From positions 92,372 through 156,371 of the forward strand of contig CALSPA010000014.1 of the NCBI GenBank assembly GCA_943788115.1: a stretch of DNA of 64,000 nucleotides, in the 5' to 3' direction. Below, piece by piece: positions 20,183 to 30,611 of this stretch; within the stretch, counting starts at the first letter, position 1, and every line of letters begins with the position of its first letter. The position numbers and the translations under genes were made by a program. The notes under the pieces are model-generated. The model ran no database searches and was not told where the DNA came from. It worked only from the letters and a program-made list of their open reading frames with translations. Source of the stretch: an uncultured Flavobacteriales bacterium. Lineage in GTDB: Bacteria; Bacteroidota; Bacteroidia; Flavobacteriales_D; Parvicellaceae.

Positions 20183-22444
20183 ATGAAAAAAATTCTATCT
20201 TTCTTCTCTCTGATTCTTATTTCATTCCATTTTTATTCTATAAATGACATTACCCTTTTACAAGACCAAGATGAATCAATTATAATTGCATTAGAAATGA
20301 ATGATTTTAATTTAGATCAATCAATTTTAATTAACGGTATTTCTCATTCTAAAATTAATGCAAAAAACACTTTTCCATCTTTAATTCAAGGATATCCGGA
20401 TTTGCCTAAAATGGTTTCTTCAATTCAGCTTCCAAATCAAGGTGTTTCTTCCTTTAGTGTTGTCAATTCATCTTTTCAAGATTTTTACAATGTGAATCTT
20501 GTTCCATCAAAAGGAAACTTAAAAAGAAATATAGATCCAAATTCAGTTCCATATTCAAAGGCAGATGTTTACAACTTAAATTCATTTTACCCTAATAACC
20601 TTGCAATTCTAAACAGCCCTTTTGTTTTTAGATCAGTTAGAGGTCAGTCTATAGAAATCACTCCTTTTCAATATAATCCAATTACAAAGACACTAAGAGT
20701 TTATTCTTATTTAGAACTTCAAATAAATTTTGACAACAAAGTTTTGGGTGTAAATGAAATTGAAGAGAGTAATGTCCTTAATGCTGAAATAAATCGTATG
20801 AATCAAAGAAGGTTTATTAATTATAAATCTAACAAGTATGATCCTGTTTCGGAAGATGGAAGTTTGCTTATTATATGTAAAGATGATTTAGTTTCTGAAA
20901 TGGAAACTTTTGTGAATTGGAAAGTTAAAAAAGGAATCCCTACAGAAATTGTTCCTATTTCATCAGTAGGTAACAGTCAAACAAGTATATTTAATTATGT
21001 TCAGGATTATTATAATAACCACCCTGAAATGGTTTATTTACTGTTAGTCGGAGATCATGCAGATATTAATTGTTACAATGCAGGAAATGCAGGCTCAGAA
21101 ATTAAATGGTCAGATGCCAAGTATGGATTGTTAGCGGGAACAAACGATTGGTATCCAGATGTGTTTGTTGGAAGATTTAGTGTGTCTAATTCTACAGATT
21201 TAAATGTTTATTTAGCAAGAAACATGGAATATGAAATTACTCCTCTTTCCGGAGATTGGTACCAAAAAGCAATTGGTTTAGGTTCAGATGAAGGACAAGG
21301 TTTTGGATATTTAGGAAATGCAGACTGGGCTCATCTTCGTGCAATTAGAGATGTTCTTATGGATTTTACTTTTGACGAAGTTCATGAATTTTATGATGGA
21401 TCTCATGGCGGGGCAGATGCTAGTGGTAATCCCAATAGTACTATGGTTAGAACCGCTGTGAATACTGGGGCAACTTTATTTAATTATACTGGACATGGAG
21501 CTCAAAATGTATGTGTTACTGGAAATTTCAGCACTACACATATTAATCAAGCAACTAATGAAGGTAAATATCCTTTTGTAATTTCAGTCGCTTGTAATAA
21601 TGGAACATTTACTACGGGTTCATGCATTTCTGAAGCATGGATGCTTGCTGAAGGAACTAACTCCACTACGGGCTCAATTGCTGCTTGTGGATCTTCAATT
21701 TTAATGTCTTGGGCACCACCTATGGCTACTCAATTTGAAATTGCCGATATTTTAGCTCAAACATATGCTTCTAATAAAAAGTTTACTCTTGGTGGATTGT
21801 TTTATAATGGTCAAATGAAAATGATGGATGTTTATAATAATCAAGGAAAAGAAGTGATTGAAACTTGGGTTTTCTTTGGTGATCCTTCTGTGAAAATTAG
21901 AACTTTAGATCCTCAAAACTTAACTGCATCTCACGACACACAAATAGAAATTGGCTCTAGCTCCTTGTCTATAAGTAGTTGTAATGCAGAGGGTGCTTTA
22001 ATTACATTAACTCAAAATAATGACATTATAGGTAACGGTATTGTTGATGCTAATGGAGATGTTCAAATTGATTTCACTTCAATAGATACTCTTTCAGATG
22101 TTACTGTTGTAGGTACGAATTATAACTACAGGCCATATCAAGGTGTAGTAAAAGTTACTGAGCTTATGTCTGTTGGACCTGTTGCACCTGTTTTGTCAAT
22201 TTATCCTAACCCTGTGGCTGCTAATGGTTCTATAACATTTTCTTTTGACTTGAATGAAGATTCAGACCTTGTTGTTAAAGTTGTTAACGCACTGGGTCAG
22301 GTAGTTAAAGAAATAGAGTATAATAGTCTTCTTGCAGGCTCTAATCAGCAATCTTTCTCAACTGTAGGCTTTAGAGCTGGTATCTACGAGCTTTATACCG
22401 TCATTGATGGAAAAGATGCAATAGCTAAATTTTTAGTTAAGTAA
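20183..22444 (+). CDS. Gingipain-type C25 cysteine peptidase with T9SS tail
   Basis: A secreted protease of 753 residues. Signal peptide MKKILSFFSLILISFHFYS, then a propeptide-like beta region to about residue 220, then the caspase-like C25 domain. The catalytic dyad appears as His438 (NYTGHGAQN) and Cys471 (ISVACNNGTF). An Ig-like region follows, and the C-terminus (LSIYPNPVAANGSITF to AKFLVK) is a type A T9SS sorting domain. The overall plan matches gingipains and PorU-like proteins. A separable sorting tail argues for cargo rather than the PorU sortase itself. I saw no other T9SS machinery gene in the window. Confidence 0.93.
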   Translation: MKKILSFFSLILISFHFYSINDITLLQDQDESIIIALEMNDFNLDQSILINGISHSKINAKNTFPSLIQGYPDLPKMVSSIQLPNQGVSSFSVVNSSFQDFYNVNLVPSKGNLKRNIDPNSVPYSKADVYNLNSFYPNNLAILNSPFVFRSVRGQSIEITPFQYNPITKTLRVYSYLELQINFDNKVLGVNEIEESNVLNAEINRMNQRRFINYKSNKYDPVSEDGSLLIICKDDLVSEMETFVNWKVKKGIPTEIVPISSVGNSQTSIFNYVQDYYNNHPEMVYLLLVGDHADINCYNAGNAGSEIKWSDAKYGLLAGTNDWYPDVFVGRFSVSNSTDLNVYLARNMEYEITPLSGDWYQKAIGLGSDEGQGFGYLGNADWAHLRAIRDVLMDFTFDEVHEFYDGSHGGADASGNPNSTMVRTAVNTGATLFNYTGHGAQNVCVTGNFSTTHINQATNEGKYPFVISVACNNGTFTTGSCISEAWMLAEGTNSTTGSIAACGSSILMSWAPPMATQFEIADILAQTYASNKKFTLGGLFYNGQMKMMDVYNNQGKEVIETWVFFGDPSVKIRTLDPQNLTASHDTQIEIGSSSLSISSCNAEGALITLTQNNDIIGNGIVDANGDVQIDFTSIDTLSDVTVVGTNYNYRPYQGVVKVTELMSVGPVAPVLSIYPNPVAANGSITFSFDLNEDSDLVVKVVNALGQVVKEIEYNSLLAGSNQQSFSTVGFRAGIYELYTVIDGKDAIAKFLVK

Positions 22445-22482
22445 TCATTTTTGTTTTTTAACTTTAAGCAAAAATAATTGTC

Positions 22483-23340
22483 ATGAAGTTAATTGAGTGT
22501 CCTAGAGATGCTATGCAAGGGATTAAAGATTTTATTCCAACTAACTTAAAGATAGAATATGTTAACTCCTTACTTAATGTTGGATTTGACACTATTGATG
22601 TTGGGAGTTTTGTTTCTCCTAAAGCTATACCGCAATTAGCAGATACTGCTAAGGTTATTTCTAAATTAAATTTTTCAGAATCTAAGTCTAAATTATTAGT
22701 TATTGTTGCAAATAAAAGAGGTGCAGAGGAAGCCGCACAATTTGATGAAATTACATATTTGGGATTTCCTTTTTCAATTTCTGAAACATTCCAAAAGAAA
22801 AATATTAATTCAGACATTAAAAATTCCTTAAAAAGATTAGAAGAAGTTCAAAATGTTTGTAAAAGAAATAATAAGAAATTAGTTACTTATTTTTCAATGG
22901 CATTTGGTAATCCATATGGAGATGAATGGAGTCCACATATTGTTGCTCATTGGTCTGAGAAATTACTAAATGAATTTGGTGTGAATATTTTGTCTTTAAG
23001 CGATACAATAGGAACAAGCACAGCCGATTCAATATCTTGGTTGTTTAATAAGTTAATTAATGAATTTCCATCAGTTGAATTTGGGGCACATCTTCATACT
23101 ACACCTAATTCTTGGGAAGAAAAAATAACTAGTGCTATTAACAGTAATTGTATAAGATTTGATAGCGCAATTGGTGGTTTGGGAGGTTGTCCAATGGCTG
23201 ATGATAAACTGACAGGAAATATGTCTACAGAAAACATTATTAATTATTTAAATAGATTCGATATTAAACACGGATTAAACAAAAATGCGCTAAACGATTC
23301 TATTTTAATTTCTAATAAGCTGTTTAATTCTTATGAATAA
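22483..23340 (+). CDS. Hydroxymethylglutaryl-CoA lyase
   Basis: A TIM-barrel aldolase of 285 residues that cleaves HMG-CoA to acetoacetate and acetyl-CoA, the last step of leucine breakdown. It starts with ECPRDAMQG, containing the active-site Arg-Asp pair. FGAHLHTTPNS holds the metal-binding HxH, and GGLGGCPMADDKLTGN is the HMG-CoA lyase signature with the catalytic Cys. It is separated from the peptidase gene by 38 bp and overlaps the following membrane-protein gene by 8 bp. The acetoacetate produced could be handled by a thiolase such as the one at 13229 after CoA transfer. Confidence 0.94.
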   Translation: MKLIECPRDAMQGIKDFIPTNLKIEYVNSLLNVGFDTIDVGSFVSPKAIPQLADTAKVISKLNFSESKSKLLVIVANKRGAEEAAQFDEITYLGFPFSISETFQKKNINSDIKNSLKRLEEVQNVCKRNNKKLVTYFSMAFGNPYGDEWSPHIVAHWSEKLLNEFGVNILSLSDTIGTSTADSISWLFNKLINEFPSVEFGAHLHTTPNSWEEKITSAINSNCIRFDSAIGGLGGCPMADDKLTGNMSTENIINYLNRFDIKHGLNKNALNDSILISNKLFNSYE

Positions 23341-23746
23341 TTTAAAAAATATCGATTTTGTATTTCTTTCAATGTTTGTAGTGTCATTTTTTTTACCTGT
23401 TTTAAGTGACTCAGAAAACACGCTGTTTGGTTATCATTTTTTTGTTTTACAATTTTTTGATTTCCCTTTTAACTCAAGTTTTATAGAGTACACCAATTAT
23501 TTTTTAAAATCTTTTTTGTGTATTGGGGTTCTATTGCTATTTTTTAATAGGTGGTTGATGTTTAACAGATATTTAGTTTTGTTGTTTAGTATAGCATTTC
23601 TATATTCATCAACGTCATTTTTATTTATTGATAATTACAGCTCCGATTTTTCTTTTGGTTATTGGTTTTGGTTGATTTCTATTCTGGGTTTAGGAATATA
23701 TTGTAATGTGATAGCGTTTAAAAAAAGAAAACCGTTACCAAAGTAA
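23333..23746 (+). CDS. Small membrane protein of unknown function
   Basis: A 137-residue protein with about four hydrophobic helices (for example IDFVFLSMFVVSFFLPVL and FWLISILGLGIYCNVIAF) and a basic C-terminus (FKKRKPLPK). It overlaps the HMG-CoA lyase gene by 8 bp, so it is probably translated from the same mRNA. Its stop codon lies inside the terminator hairpin at 23727-23754. No family is recognised. Confidence 0.65.
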   Translation: MNNLKNIDFVFLSMFVVSFFLPVLSDSENTLFGYHFFVLQFFDFPFNSSFIEYTNYFLKSFLCIGVLLLFFNRWLMFNRYLVLLFSIAFLYSSTSFLFIDNYSSDFSFGYWFWLISILGLGIYCNVIAFKKRKPLPK

Positions 23747-23821
23747 CGGTTTTCACCACCTTACAGAAATAACCAGTTTCCGAGATAAGTACAAGTACTT
23801 TTTTAACTAGCTACACATATA
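23722..23821 (-). ncRNA. Candidate small RNA ending at a leftward terminator
   Basis: The strong terminator at 23727-23754 has its U-tract on the minus strand, yet no minus-strand protein gene lies to its right before 32 kb. The 150-bp non-coding gap (23755-23898) could therefore encode a short minus-strand RNA. TATATGTG at 23814-23821 (minus) is a one-mismatch -7 element, but I found no convincing -33 partner, so the 5' end is uncertain. Short self-complementary stretches (AAGTAC/GTACTT at 23788-23801) occur inside. Function unknown; alternatively the gap is only the leader of the 23899 gene. Confidence 0.3.
23727..23754. terminator. Perfect 12-bp hairpin with U-tract on the minus strand
   Basis: GAAAACCGTTAC and GTAACGGTTTTC are perfect complements around a CAAA loop. 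The stop codon TAA of the upstream gene is part of the stem. On the minus strand the hairpin is followed by TTTTTT, so it is a textbook terminator for leftward transcription. On the plus strand only the T residues of the stem follow, so termination rightward should be weaker. Confidence 0.85.
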
Positions 23822-23898
23822 TAACGTGAAAATTTTAAAATGGTACATCTAAAGTATAATTTTAACAGTTTTTGTGATTTAATCAAAATGTTGATACT

Positions 23899-24471
23899 AT
23901 GAATTCGGAATTTAAATTGCCTTTTTATTTATTGTTAATTTACCTATTCTATGCTTTATTTAGTTGGGTAGAAATAGGTGGTTTTGTTCCTCCAATATTT
24001 ATAATGCCTGTAATTATTTCTATGGTCGGATTGTTTTATGTTATTAAAAACATTAAATCCATATATGTTCTAGTGTATTTATCTTTTTCTTTTGTTTTCA
24101 CCTTAAACTTAAATCCATTTCTGAACAATACATCAAAGATTGTTTTTGGATCGTTAGCCTTATTTGTTTTATTAATTTATGCAATAATACTTATCAAAAA
24201 TTGTCTCAAATCTAAATTAGATCTAAGCTTTTTGTATTTCCCATTAATTATTTTCACAACTCCTATTTTAGTTTTAGAAAATGACTTTTTCTCTTTTTCC
24301 TTTTTTGTGCTCTTATTTATTGCTTCATTATTTTCCTATAGAAAAAGACTATTTAATTCAGTAGGGCAGCAAAGATTTCTACTGTTAGCTGGGTTCACAT
24401 CTTCTTTGTACATTATCAATTTTCTTCCTTTAGTTTCTATTTTTTTTAAGTTAATTGAACCTTCTTCATAG
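23899..24471 (+). CDS. Multi-helix membrane protein of unknown function
   Basis: A 190-residue, strongly hydrophobic protein with about six predicted helices (for example FYLLLIYLFYALFSWVEIGG and IVFGSLALFVLLIYAIILI). It has few charged residues and no motif I recognise. It stands between a terminator and a large repeat-protein gene, and appears to have its own transcription unit. Confidence 0.6.
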   Translation: MNSEFKLPFYLLLIYLFYALFSWVEIGGFVPPIFIMPVIISMVGLFYVIKNIKSIYVLVYLSFSFVFTLNLNPFLNNTSKIVFGSLALFVLLIYAIILIKNCLKSKLDLSFLYFPLIIFTTPILVLENDFFSFSFFVLLFIASLFSYRKRLFNSVGQQRFLLLAGFTSSLYIINFLPLVSIFFKLIEPSS

Positions 24472-24616
24472 ATGGTTGTATTTAACATTAAAACAAAATG
24501 TTTTAGTGAAAATATCATTTAAGTAACGAATTGTTAATTTTTACGTTAAAAGGTTTGTTTTTAACTATGCTTAAATATTAATTATTTATCTGATATTTGT
24601 TAAGGTTTTTAAAATT

Positions 24617-27600
24617 ATGTGTAACAGGTTTTTATTTTCGTTCATTTTTTCAGTTTCATTGCTGTTGTCATCTTCTTTGTATGGACAAGATCCTATTTTG
24701 ATTTTTGAAGGTAGAATTACAGATGTTTCTGGAGTCAAACTTGAGGGAGTTAAAATTACTGTTAAACAAAATGGTTCAGTATACAAGTCAGAAACTACTG
24801 CTTCTAATGGTAAGTACAAACAAATAGAATGTGATTTTGGTCACATTTATGAACTTACTTTTAGTAAGTCTGGATATGTTTCGAAATCACTTCTTCTTGA
24901 CACAAAAAAAGGATATTATCCTGAGGAGGTGGAGCTCAAATCTTACATAGAATCAAGCCTTGAGTTGTTTAAAGAGCAACCAGAAACTGATTATTCGATT
25001 GTTACTGATCGTCCTGTAGGTAAGGCAAGAATTAATCCAACAGATAGTAAGCTCGATTGGGATTTCACATATGTAAATCAACGTAAAAAAGAAATAGAAA
25101 ATTACATTAAATCTGTTGCATCAAAGGCAAGGCAACAAGAGGAGCTTTTTAAAAAGATGGTTAGTGAAGGTAATTCTGCTTTTTCAAAAGCTAATTATAA
25201 CATTGCCATTCTAAAATACAAAGAAGCTTTAAAGGTGAAGTCTGATGAGACTGTAATTCAAAAGATAAAGGATGCTAATGCTAAAATGGCTCAACTGGAA
25301 AGTGATAAGGCTAATGATGCCCAATTTCAAGCTTTAATTCAAAAAGGAGACAATTTAGTTTTATCGGAGAAGTTTGATGAAGCTATTCAAATTTATAATC
25401 AAGCTAAGGAAGTGAAACCAGAAGATCAACTTCCATATAAAAAAATTGATGATGCCAATCTTAAAAAGGAGAATTTAGCTAATGCTGCTATAAACAAGCA
25501 GTATCAAGCTAAAATGAATGAAGCAAAAAAATCTTTTGATCAAAAAGAATGGGAATCAGCAAAAAATATATATGCTGAAGCTTCTGCTATAAAACCAAAT
25601 GAAAGAGATCCAAAAGATAGAATAATACAAATTGATGGTATTATTTCTAATGAAAAAAATGCTGAAGAAAATTATAAAAAATTAATTGCAGACGCAGATC
25701 AAGCAATTACAGCAAAAAATTATGATGTTGCAATTGTAAAATACAAATCTTCACTCCAAATAAAACCTGTTGAAACTTATCCAAAAGAACAAATTAAGAA
25801 AGCAGAGGCATTAAAAGCAGAAATTGAGAAACTTTCTTTAATAGAGAATAAGTACAAAAATAAAATTGAGTTTGCCGATAACCTTTTTGATAAGTCATCA
25901 TACCAAGAAGCTAGAACAGCATATAATGATGCTTTAAAGATTAAAGCAGATGAAGAATATCCAAAAACTAAAATTGCTTCAATTGATGCTAAATTGAAAG
26001 AAATTGAAGACGAAAAATTAAAACAAATAGAGCTAAAAAAACAGTATGACCAAATTATTGTAAAAGCTGATGATGCTTTCTATAAAGAGGAACTAGATCC
26101 TGCAAAATCATTATATGAACAAGCGTTAGGTTTATTGACTAACGAAAATTATCCCAAACAAAAAATTGAAGAGATAAATGCTAAAATATTTCAATTAAAT
26201 AAAGATAAAGAATCTAGGAAAAAGCAATATGACAATTTAATTGTCTCTGCTGATGGGTATTTTGAAAACAGTAAATGGGAAGAGTCTAAGAACTTATACA
26301 ATAACGCTTTAGATATTTTTAAAGACGAAAAGTACCCTAAAGATCAATTAATAAAAATTGAACAAAATATTCTTAAATCTGCAGAAGAAAAGAAATTAAA
26401 AGATCAAAAGATTAATGAATTCAATCAATTCATTTCTAATGGAGATGCTGAATTATCTCTAGAGAAATTTCAAGAGGCAAAAGATATTTACTTAAAAGCA
26501 AAAGATTTATTTCCAAACAACGAAACTGTAAATAAAAAACTTGCACTAGTTGAACAGAAATTATCTGCTGCAAAATCTTTGGCTGATAAACAAAGTAGTT
26601 ATGATTCGTTTATTAACAATGCTGATCAACTTAGAGATGAGAAGAAATGGGAAGAAAGTAAAAAAGAATATAATAATTCTCTCTCTGTTTTTCCTGAAAA
26701 AATTTATCCAAAGGAGCAAATTGAGCTTATAAATTTGAGTATTGAAGAGCAGAAGAGATTAGATAAACAAAAATCATATCAAGATTTAGTTGACAATGCT
26801 GATAAACTTTTTCAAGCTAAAAATTACAACGATGCAATTTCAAAATATGAGAGTGCAAAAAAAATATTTCCATCGGAAGCTTATCCTATCGACAAAATAA
26901 GAGAAATAAGAAGAATTATTTCTCAGAACGAAGATTTAGAGAATCAATATAATTCAACAATTTCACAGGCAGATAACATGTTAGCTGCTAAAAAGTTAGA
27001 ACAAGCATTAGAATTATATAAAAGAGCTTTAACTTTCTTTGATCGGGAATACCCAAAAGAAAAAATTGCATTCATTGAACAAGAAATAATAAATAACAAT
27101 AATGAAAACCTAGCTAACGCTCAAAAAAGAAAACAATTTGATGAATTAATTGTTAAGGGTGATGCTGATTTTGAAAGCGAAGATTTTGCAAATTCTAAAA
27201 CTTCATTTGAAGCTGCATTAGCTTTATATCCAGATGAATATTATCCAAAACAAAAGATTGGATTAATAAATAAAAGATTAGCTGAAATTGAAAATGTAAA
27301 TGCTAATAAAGCAAAATATAACGAGTTTATATCCCAGGCAGATGCAGCAAGAGATGCTAAAAATTGGAATCAAGCAAAGGATATGTATGTAAAGGCTAAT
27401 TCTTTTGACCCTCTACCATTATATCCTCAAGAGCAAATTGATTGGATCAATGAACAGATGAAAAAAGAAACTGATCAAGAGTTTAAGGCACAATATGAAA
27501 AGCTTATTGCTGCTGCAGATAATCAATTTACAGCCAAAACATATACAAAAGCCAAAGAATTGTATGAAAGAGCTAAGAGAATGAACCCAGAAGATGGCTA

Positions 27601-29699
27601 TCCATTACAAAGAATAAACGAAATAGATAAGTTAATTAAGGAATTAGCCGATAATAAATTATTAGAAGATAAATTAAATGCAAATGAGCAGAAATACAAT
27701 AGTTTAATAACTTCTGCAGATGGTGCTAGAGATGGTCAACAGTGGGTGAGAGCTAAATCTCTTTATAAGCAAGCTTTTGAAGTTAAAAATACTGAGTCAT
27801 ATCCTCAACAACAAATAGATTGGATTAATAAAAAAATGCAAGAATTAGCCTCAGAAGAAGTTGAGACACAATACAACAAAATTATAGAAGTAGCTGATAA
27901 CCAATTTTCAAATGAAAATTATTTGAAAGCCATTGAATTATACAAAAGAGCAAAGGGTATGAATCCATCGGATCCTTATCCACCCGCTCAAATTTTAAAA
28001 GCTCAAGAAGCAAGAGCAACCTCACTAAATAAGGAAAAGAAAACAAATCTATTTAACAATCATATTAAGATGGGTAATTCTGCATATGAAAGTAAAAAAT
28101 ATAGGATGGCATTAAGAAAGTTTGAAGATGCCTTGAAAATTCGTCCTGAAGCTCCCTATCCAGCTGAAAAAAATTAGTGCCATTAATGAAATACTCGATA
28201 AGCAGGCCGCAAGAAAGCTATCTTCAACTGCAAATAAAGATTTACCAACAGATTTTGTTGATAATTATCAGGTTTTATACGGTGAAGAAGTGACTGGGAA
28301 ATATAGTGAAAGTCAGATAGATCAGCTCATTCATAAAAATAGAGTTGATGATGATGACTACCTACAGGTTAAAATGGCAAAAGAGAAGGATGAGTTAATT
28401 GATTTGCAAACTCAGGTTATTGATGCTCAAAGAGTTGAAGGAGATAAAAGATATTCAGAGCTTAATGTAATGGATGATCAAAGGTTGAACAGTCAGATAG
28501 ATAATGATGACGTAAGACAAGGTAATATTCCTCAGGTAGATCATTTTAAAGAAATGGAATCCATTTCCTTGCAACAAAGCAATAATTATGGCAAAAAATC
28601 TTCTTATGATAATAGCGTATTAACTGAGCAAATTGTATCTGAAAAATCTTTAGATGCTCAACAGTCTGATATTCCTAGACAAGAAAATGTTCCAAAGACA
28701 GAATTTTATAAAGATGGAATTTATACTACTGATGAGATAATGTCTCAAGTAAGAAAGGAACACACATACGATAATAATTATTCTATGGATGTTTTAATTT
28801 CTGATAGAAATTTAAATGAGATTGAAAACGATAAAAACAGACAAAGTAAAGTTCCTCAAGTAGATGTTTATAAAGATGAAAGGTCATTGTCTAATGAGCT
28901 TAAAACAGATCATTTTAAAGTAGTAACCTATTCAAATTATGACAATAAGGAAGCGTTGAATGAACGTATTTCTACAATGTCCTCAGAAGCAGATGAAAAT
29001 CGACAACAAATTGTACCTAAAGTAGATTCTTACAAAGATGAAGTTTCTAATGAAATGTCAACCATTGAATCCAATAGACAAAATGTTACTTACAGTAATT
29101 TTGAAAGTAAAGAGAGTTTGGATGATCGAATTTCTAATTTTGCTCAAAATGCAGATGTTCAACGTCAAGAATTAATTCCTGAATTGGACAGATATCTAGA
29201 TAAAGAATCAGATGTTCAGTCAGTTTGGTCTGAGGTTAGTTCAGATAAATCTTATAACCAGTATACAGCAAAAGAATCCATGGACAATGAGCGATATGCA
29301 GAGCAAATGGAAAAAGATATTTCTAGAGAAATGAAATCTTCAGAGCTTGAAGCCATTCAAGATTTGAACTCAGAGAGACAAAAAGAAATTGCTGATAGAG
29401 ATTTAATTAAAGATTATCAAATTAGTAGTGATCTTGATAAATTTAAAGCTTTTGATCCAAAAGCTGAATCTGAAAAATACAAACAGCAATTAGCCCTTGA
29501 ATATCCCGAAGGAATAACTGAAAAAATGTACCAAAGGAAAAATTCTAGAGGCGATGTTATTGAAGTTACTATAATTCGTGTTGTAATTAGAGGTAATCAA
29601 GGAGATGAGTACAAGAAGGTTACATCAAAGTGGGGTTCATATTACTTTAAAAATAATCTTGTGATTTCTGAATACATATGGGATTCTGAATCCAATTAA
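24617..29699 (+). CDS. Giant TPR-like repeat protein with a second, 54-residue repeat (frameshifted)
   Basis: A protein of ~1,690 residues once one frame is corrected. It has a signal peptide (FSVSLLLSSSLYGQ), a CarboxypepD_reg-like domain (about 28-105), then about 17 helical repeats of ~60 residues with consensus AD..F....Y..A...Y..AL...P.E.YP..QI..I. After them comes a charged region with five clear units of exactly 54 residues, then a compact C-terminal domain (KMYQRKNSRGDVIEVTIIRV to KWGSYYFKNNLVISEYIW). The break is at the A7 run 28167-28173: dropping one A turns PYPAEKN-stop into PYPAEKISAINEILDKQAARK. A role as an envelope scaffold is inference only; no enzyme motif is visible. Confidence 0.85.
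25148..28190 (+). repeat. About 17 tandem ~60-residue TPR-like repeats
   Basis: Each coding unit of ~180 bp ends in a YPKEQI-like motif: ETYPKEQI, EEYPKTKI, ENYPKQKI, EKYPKDQL, KIYPKEQI, EYYPKQKI, PLYPQEQI, DGYPLQRI, ESYPQQQI, APYPAEKI and others. The repeats are diverged at DNA level, so they are old duplications. The A-B helix pattern resembles TPR or SEL1-like arrays. Confidence 0.8.
28515..29400 (+). repeat. 54-residue (162-bp) repeat array
   Basis: Arg-Gln pairs that open the motif RQ..VP.VD.YKDE recur at nucleotides 28515, 28677, 28839, 29001 and 29163, exactly 162 bp apart. A degenerate sixth unit begins with Arg at 29325. Between them a second motif (Y.NY.xKE.LxxRI) recurs with the same period. 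Exact spacing without indels points to a constrained, possibly coiled-coil or solenoid, structure. Confidence 0.85.
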
Positions 29700-29706
29700 T
29701 TTTCAA

Positions 29707-30489
29707 ATGCAATTTACCGATCAGTTAGGTAGAAAAGTTTTTTTAGCAAAAGTACCTAAGAGAATTATTTCATTGGTTCCTTCTCAAACTGAATTACTCT
29801 ATGATTTGGGTTTAGCAGATAGAGTTGTTGGTCTTACTAAATTTTGTATTCATCCCAATAGTTGGTTTGTGTCCAAACACAGAGTGGGGGGGACTAAAAA
29901 TTTGAATTTTGAAGTCATCAAAAGATTGAACCCAGATTTAATTATTGCAAATAAGGAAGAAAACAATCAAAATGAAATAGAAAGGTTAATGCGTGATTAT
30001 CCTGTTTGGATAAGTGATATTGGAATATTAGATGATGCGCTTAAGATGATTTTATCGGTTGGTGAGTTAACCCAATCTTCAGAAAAGGCTTCATCTATTG
30101 TGAAAAATGTTGAAGCTGAATTTTCTTCTTTAAGACCAATTATTAACAAGTCTGTGGCATACATTATATGGAAAAATCCAATAATGTCTGTAAATAAAAC
30201 ACGATTTATTCATGATATGCTTCAAAGGGTTGGTTTTACTAATGTTTTTGCTAATAATGATGTCAATTATCCAATTATAACAGCTAAAGATTTACAGTTA
30301 AAAAACCCTGATGTTATTTTGTTATCATCTGAGCCTTTTCCATTTAAAGACAAGCACATAGCTTATTTTAAAGAAATATGCCCTAAAGCTCAGGTAGAAT
30401 TAGTTGATGGTGAGTTTTTTAGCTGGTACGGATCAAGATTAATTAGTTCTGTTAATTATTTCAAGAAGTTTGTTGAAAAAACACTTTAA
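29707..30489 (+). CDS. BtuF-like helical-backbone metal/cobalamin receptor, no signal peptide
   Basis: A 260-residue member of the class III periplasmic-binding-protein fold used for cobalamin, siderophores and metals. KRIISLVPSQTELLYDLGLADRVVGLT and VIKRLNPDLIIANKEEN are characteristic. The start MQFTDQLGRKVFL shows no signal peptide or lipobox, so it appears cytoplasmic unless a longer start is used; there are only 7 bp to the upstream stop. No permease or ATPase genes are adjacent. It may be co-transcribed with the giant repeat protein. The ligand is unknown. Confidence 0.85.
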   Translation: MQFTDQLGRKVFLAKVPKRIISLVPSQTELLYDLGLADRVVGLTKFCIHPNSWFVSKHRVGGTKNLNFEVIKRLNPDLIIANKEENNQNEIERLMRDYPVWISDIGILDDALKMILSVGELTQSSEKASSIVKNVEAEFSSLRPIINKSVAYIIWKNPIMSVNKTRFIHDMLQRVGFTNVFANNDVNYPIITAKDLQLKNPDVILLSSEPFPFKDKHIAYFKEICPKAQVELVDGEFFSWYGSRLISSVNYFKKFVEKTL

Positions 30490-30553
30490 TTTCCACATTA
30501 TATTTAGTTGCTTTCTAGTAGAATAACAGTGTCTTTGTAAAATAAAATATAGT

Positions 30554-30585
30554 TTAGCTTTATTATTTACATAACTATATATTTG
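30554..30585 (+). promoter_or_regulatory. Promoter for the C5-epimerase-like gene
   Basis: TATATTTG at 30578-30585 matches the Bacteroidota -7 element perfectly. TTAG at 30554-30557, one mismatch from TTTG, lies 20 bp upstream. The expected start of transcription leaves a leader of about 20 nt before the ATG at 30612. Confidence 0.6.
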
Positions 30586-30611
30586 TCAATAAAATTTCAC
30601 TTTTAGTTTTT

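Noticed and set aside
23788..23804. Second terminator (AAGTAC/GTACTT followed by T residues)
   Set aside because: The stem is only six A/T-rich pairs with a two-base loop, too weak to call.
28290..29699. A separate 469-residue gene following the repeat protein
   Set aside because: Removing one A at 28167-28173 fuses it with the upstream frame, and 38 conserved-looking codons precede its first start.
29700..29710. Cobalamin riboswitch before the BtuF-like gene
   Set aside because: Only 7 bp separate it from the previous stop codon, leaving no room for a riboswitch.
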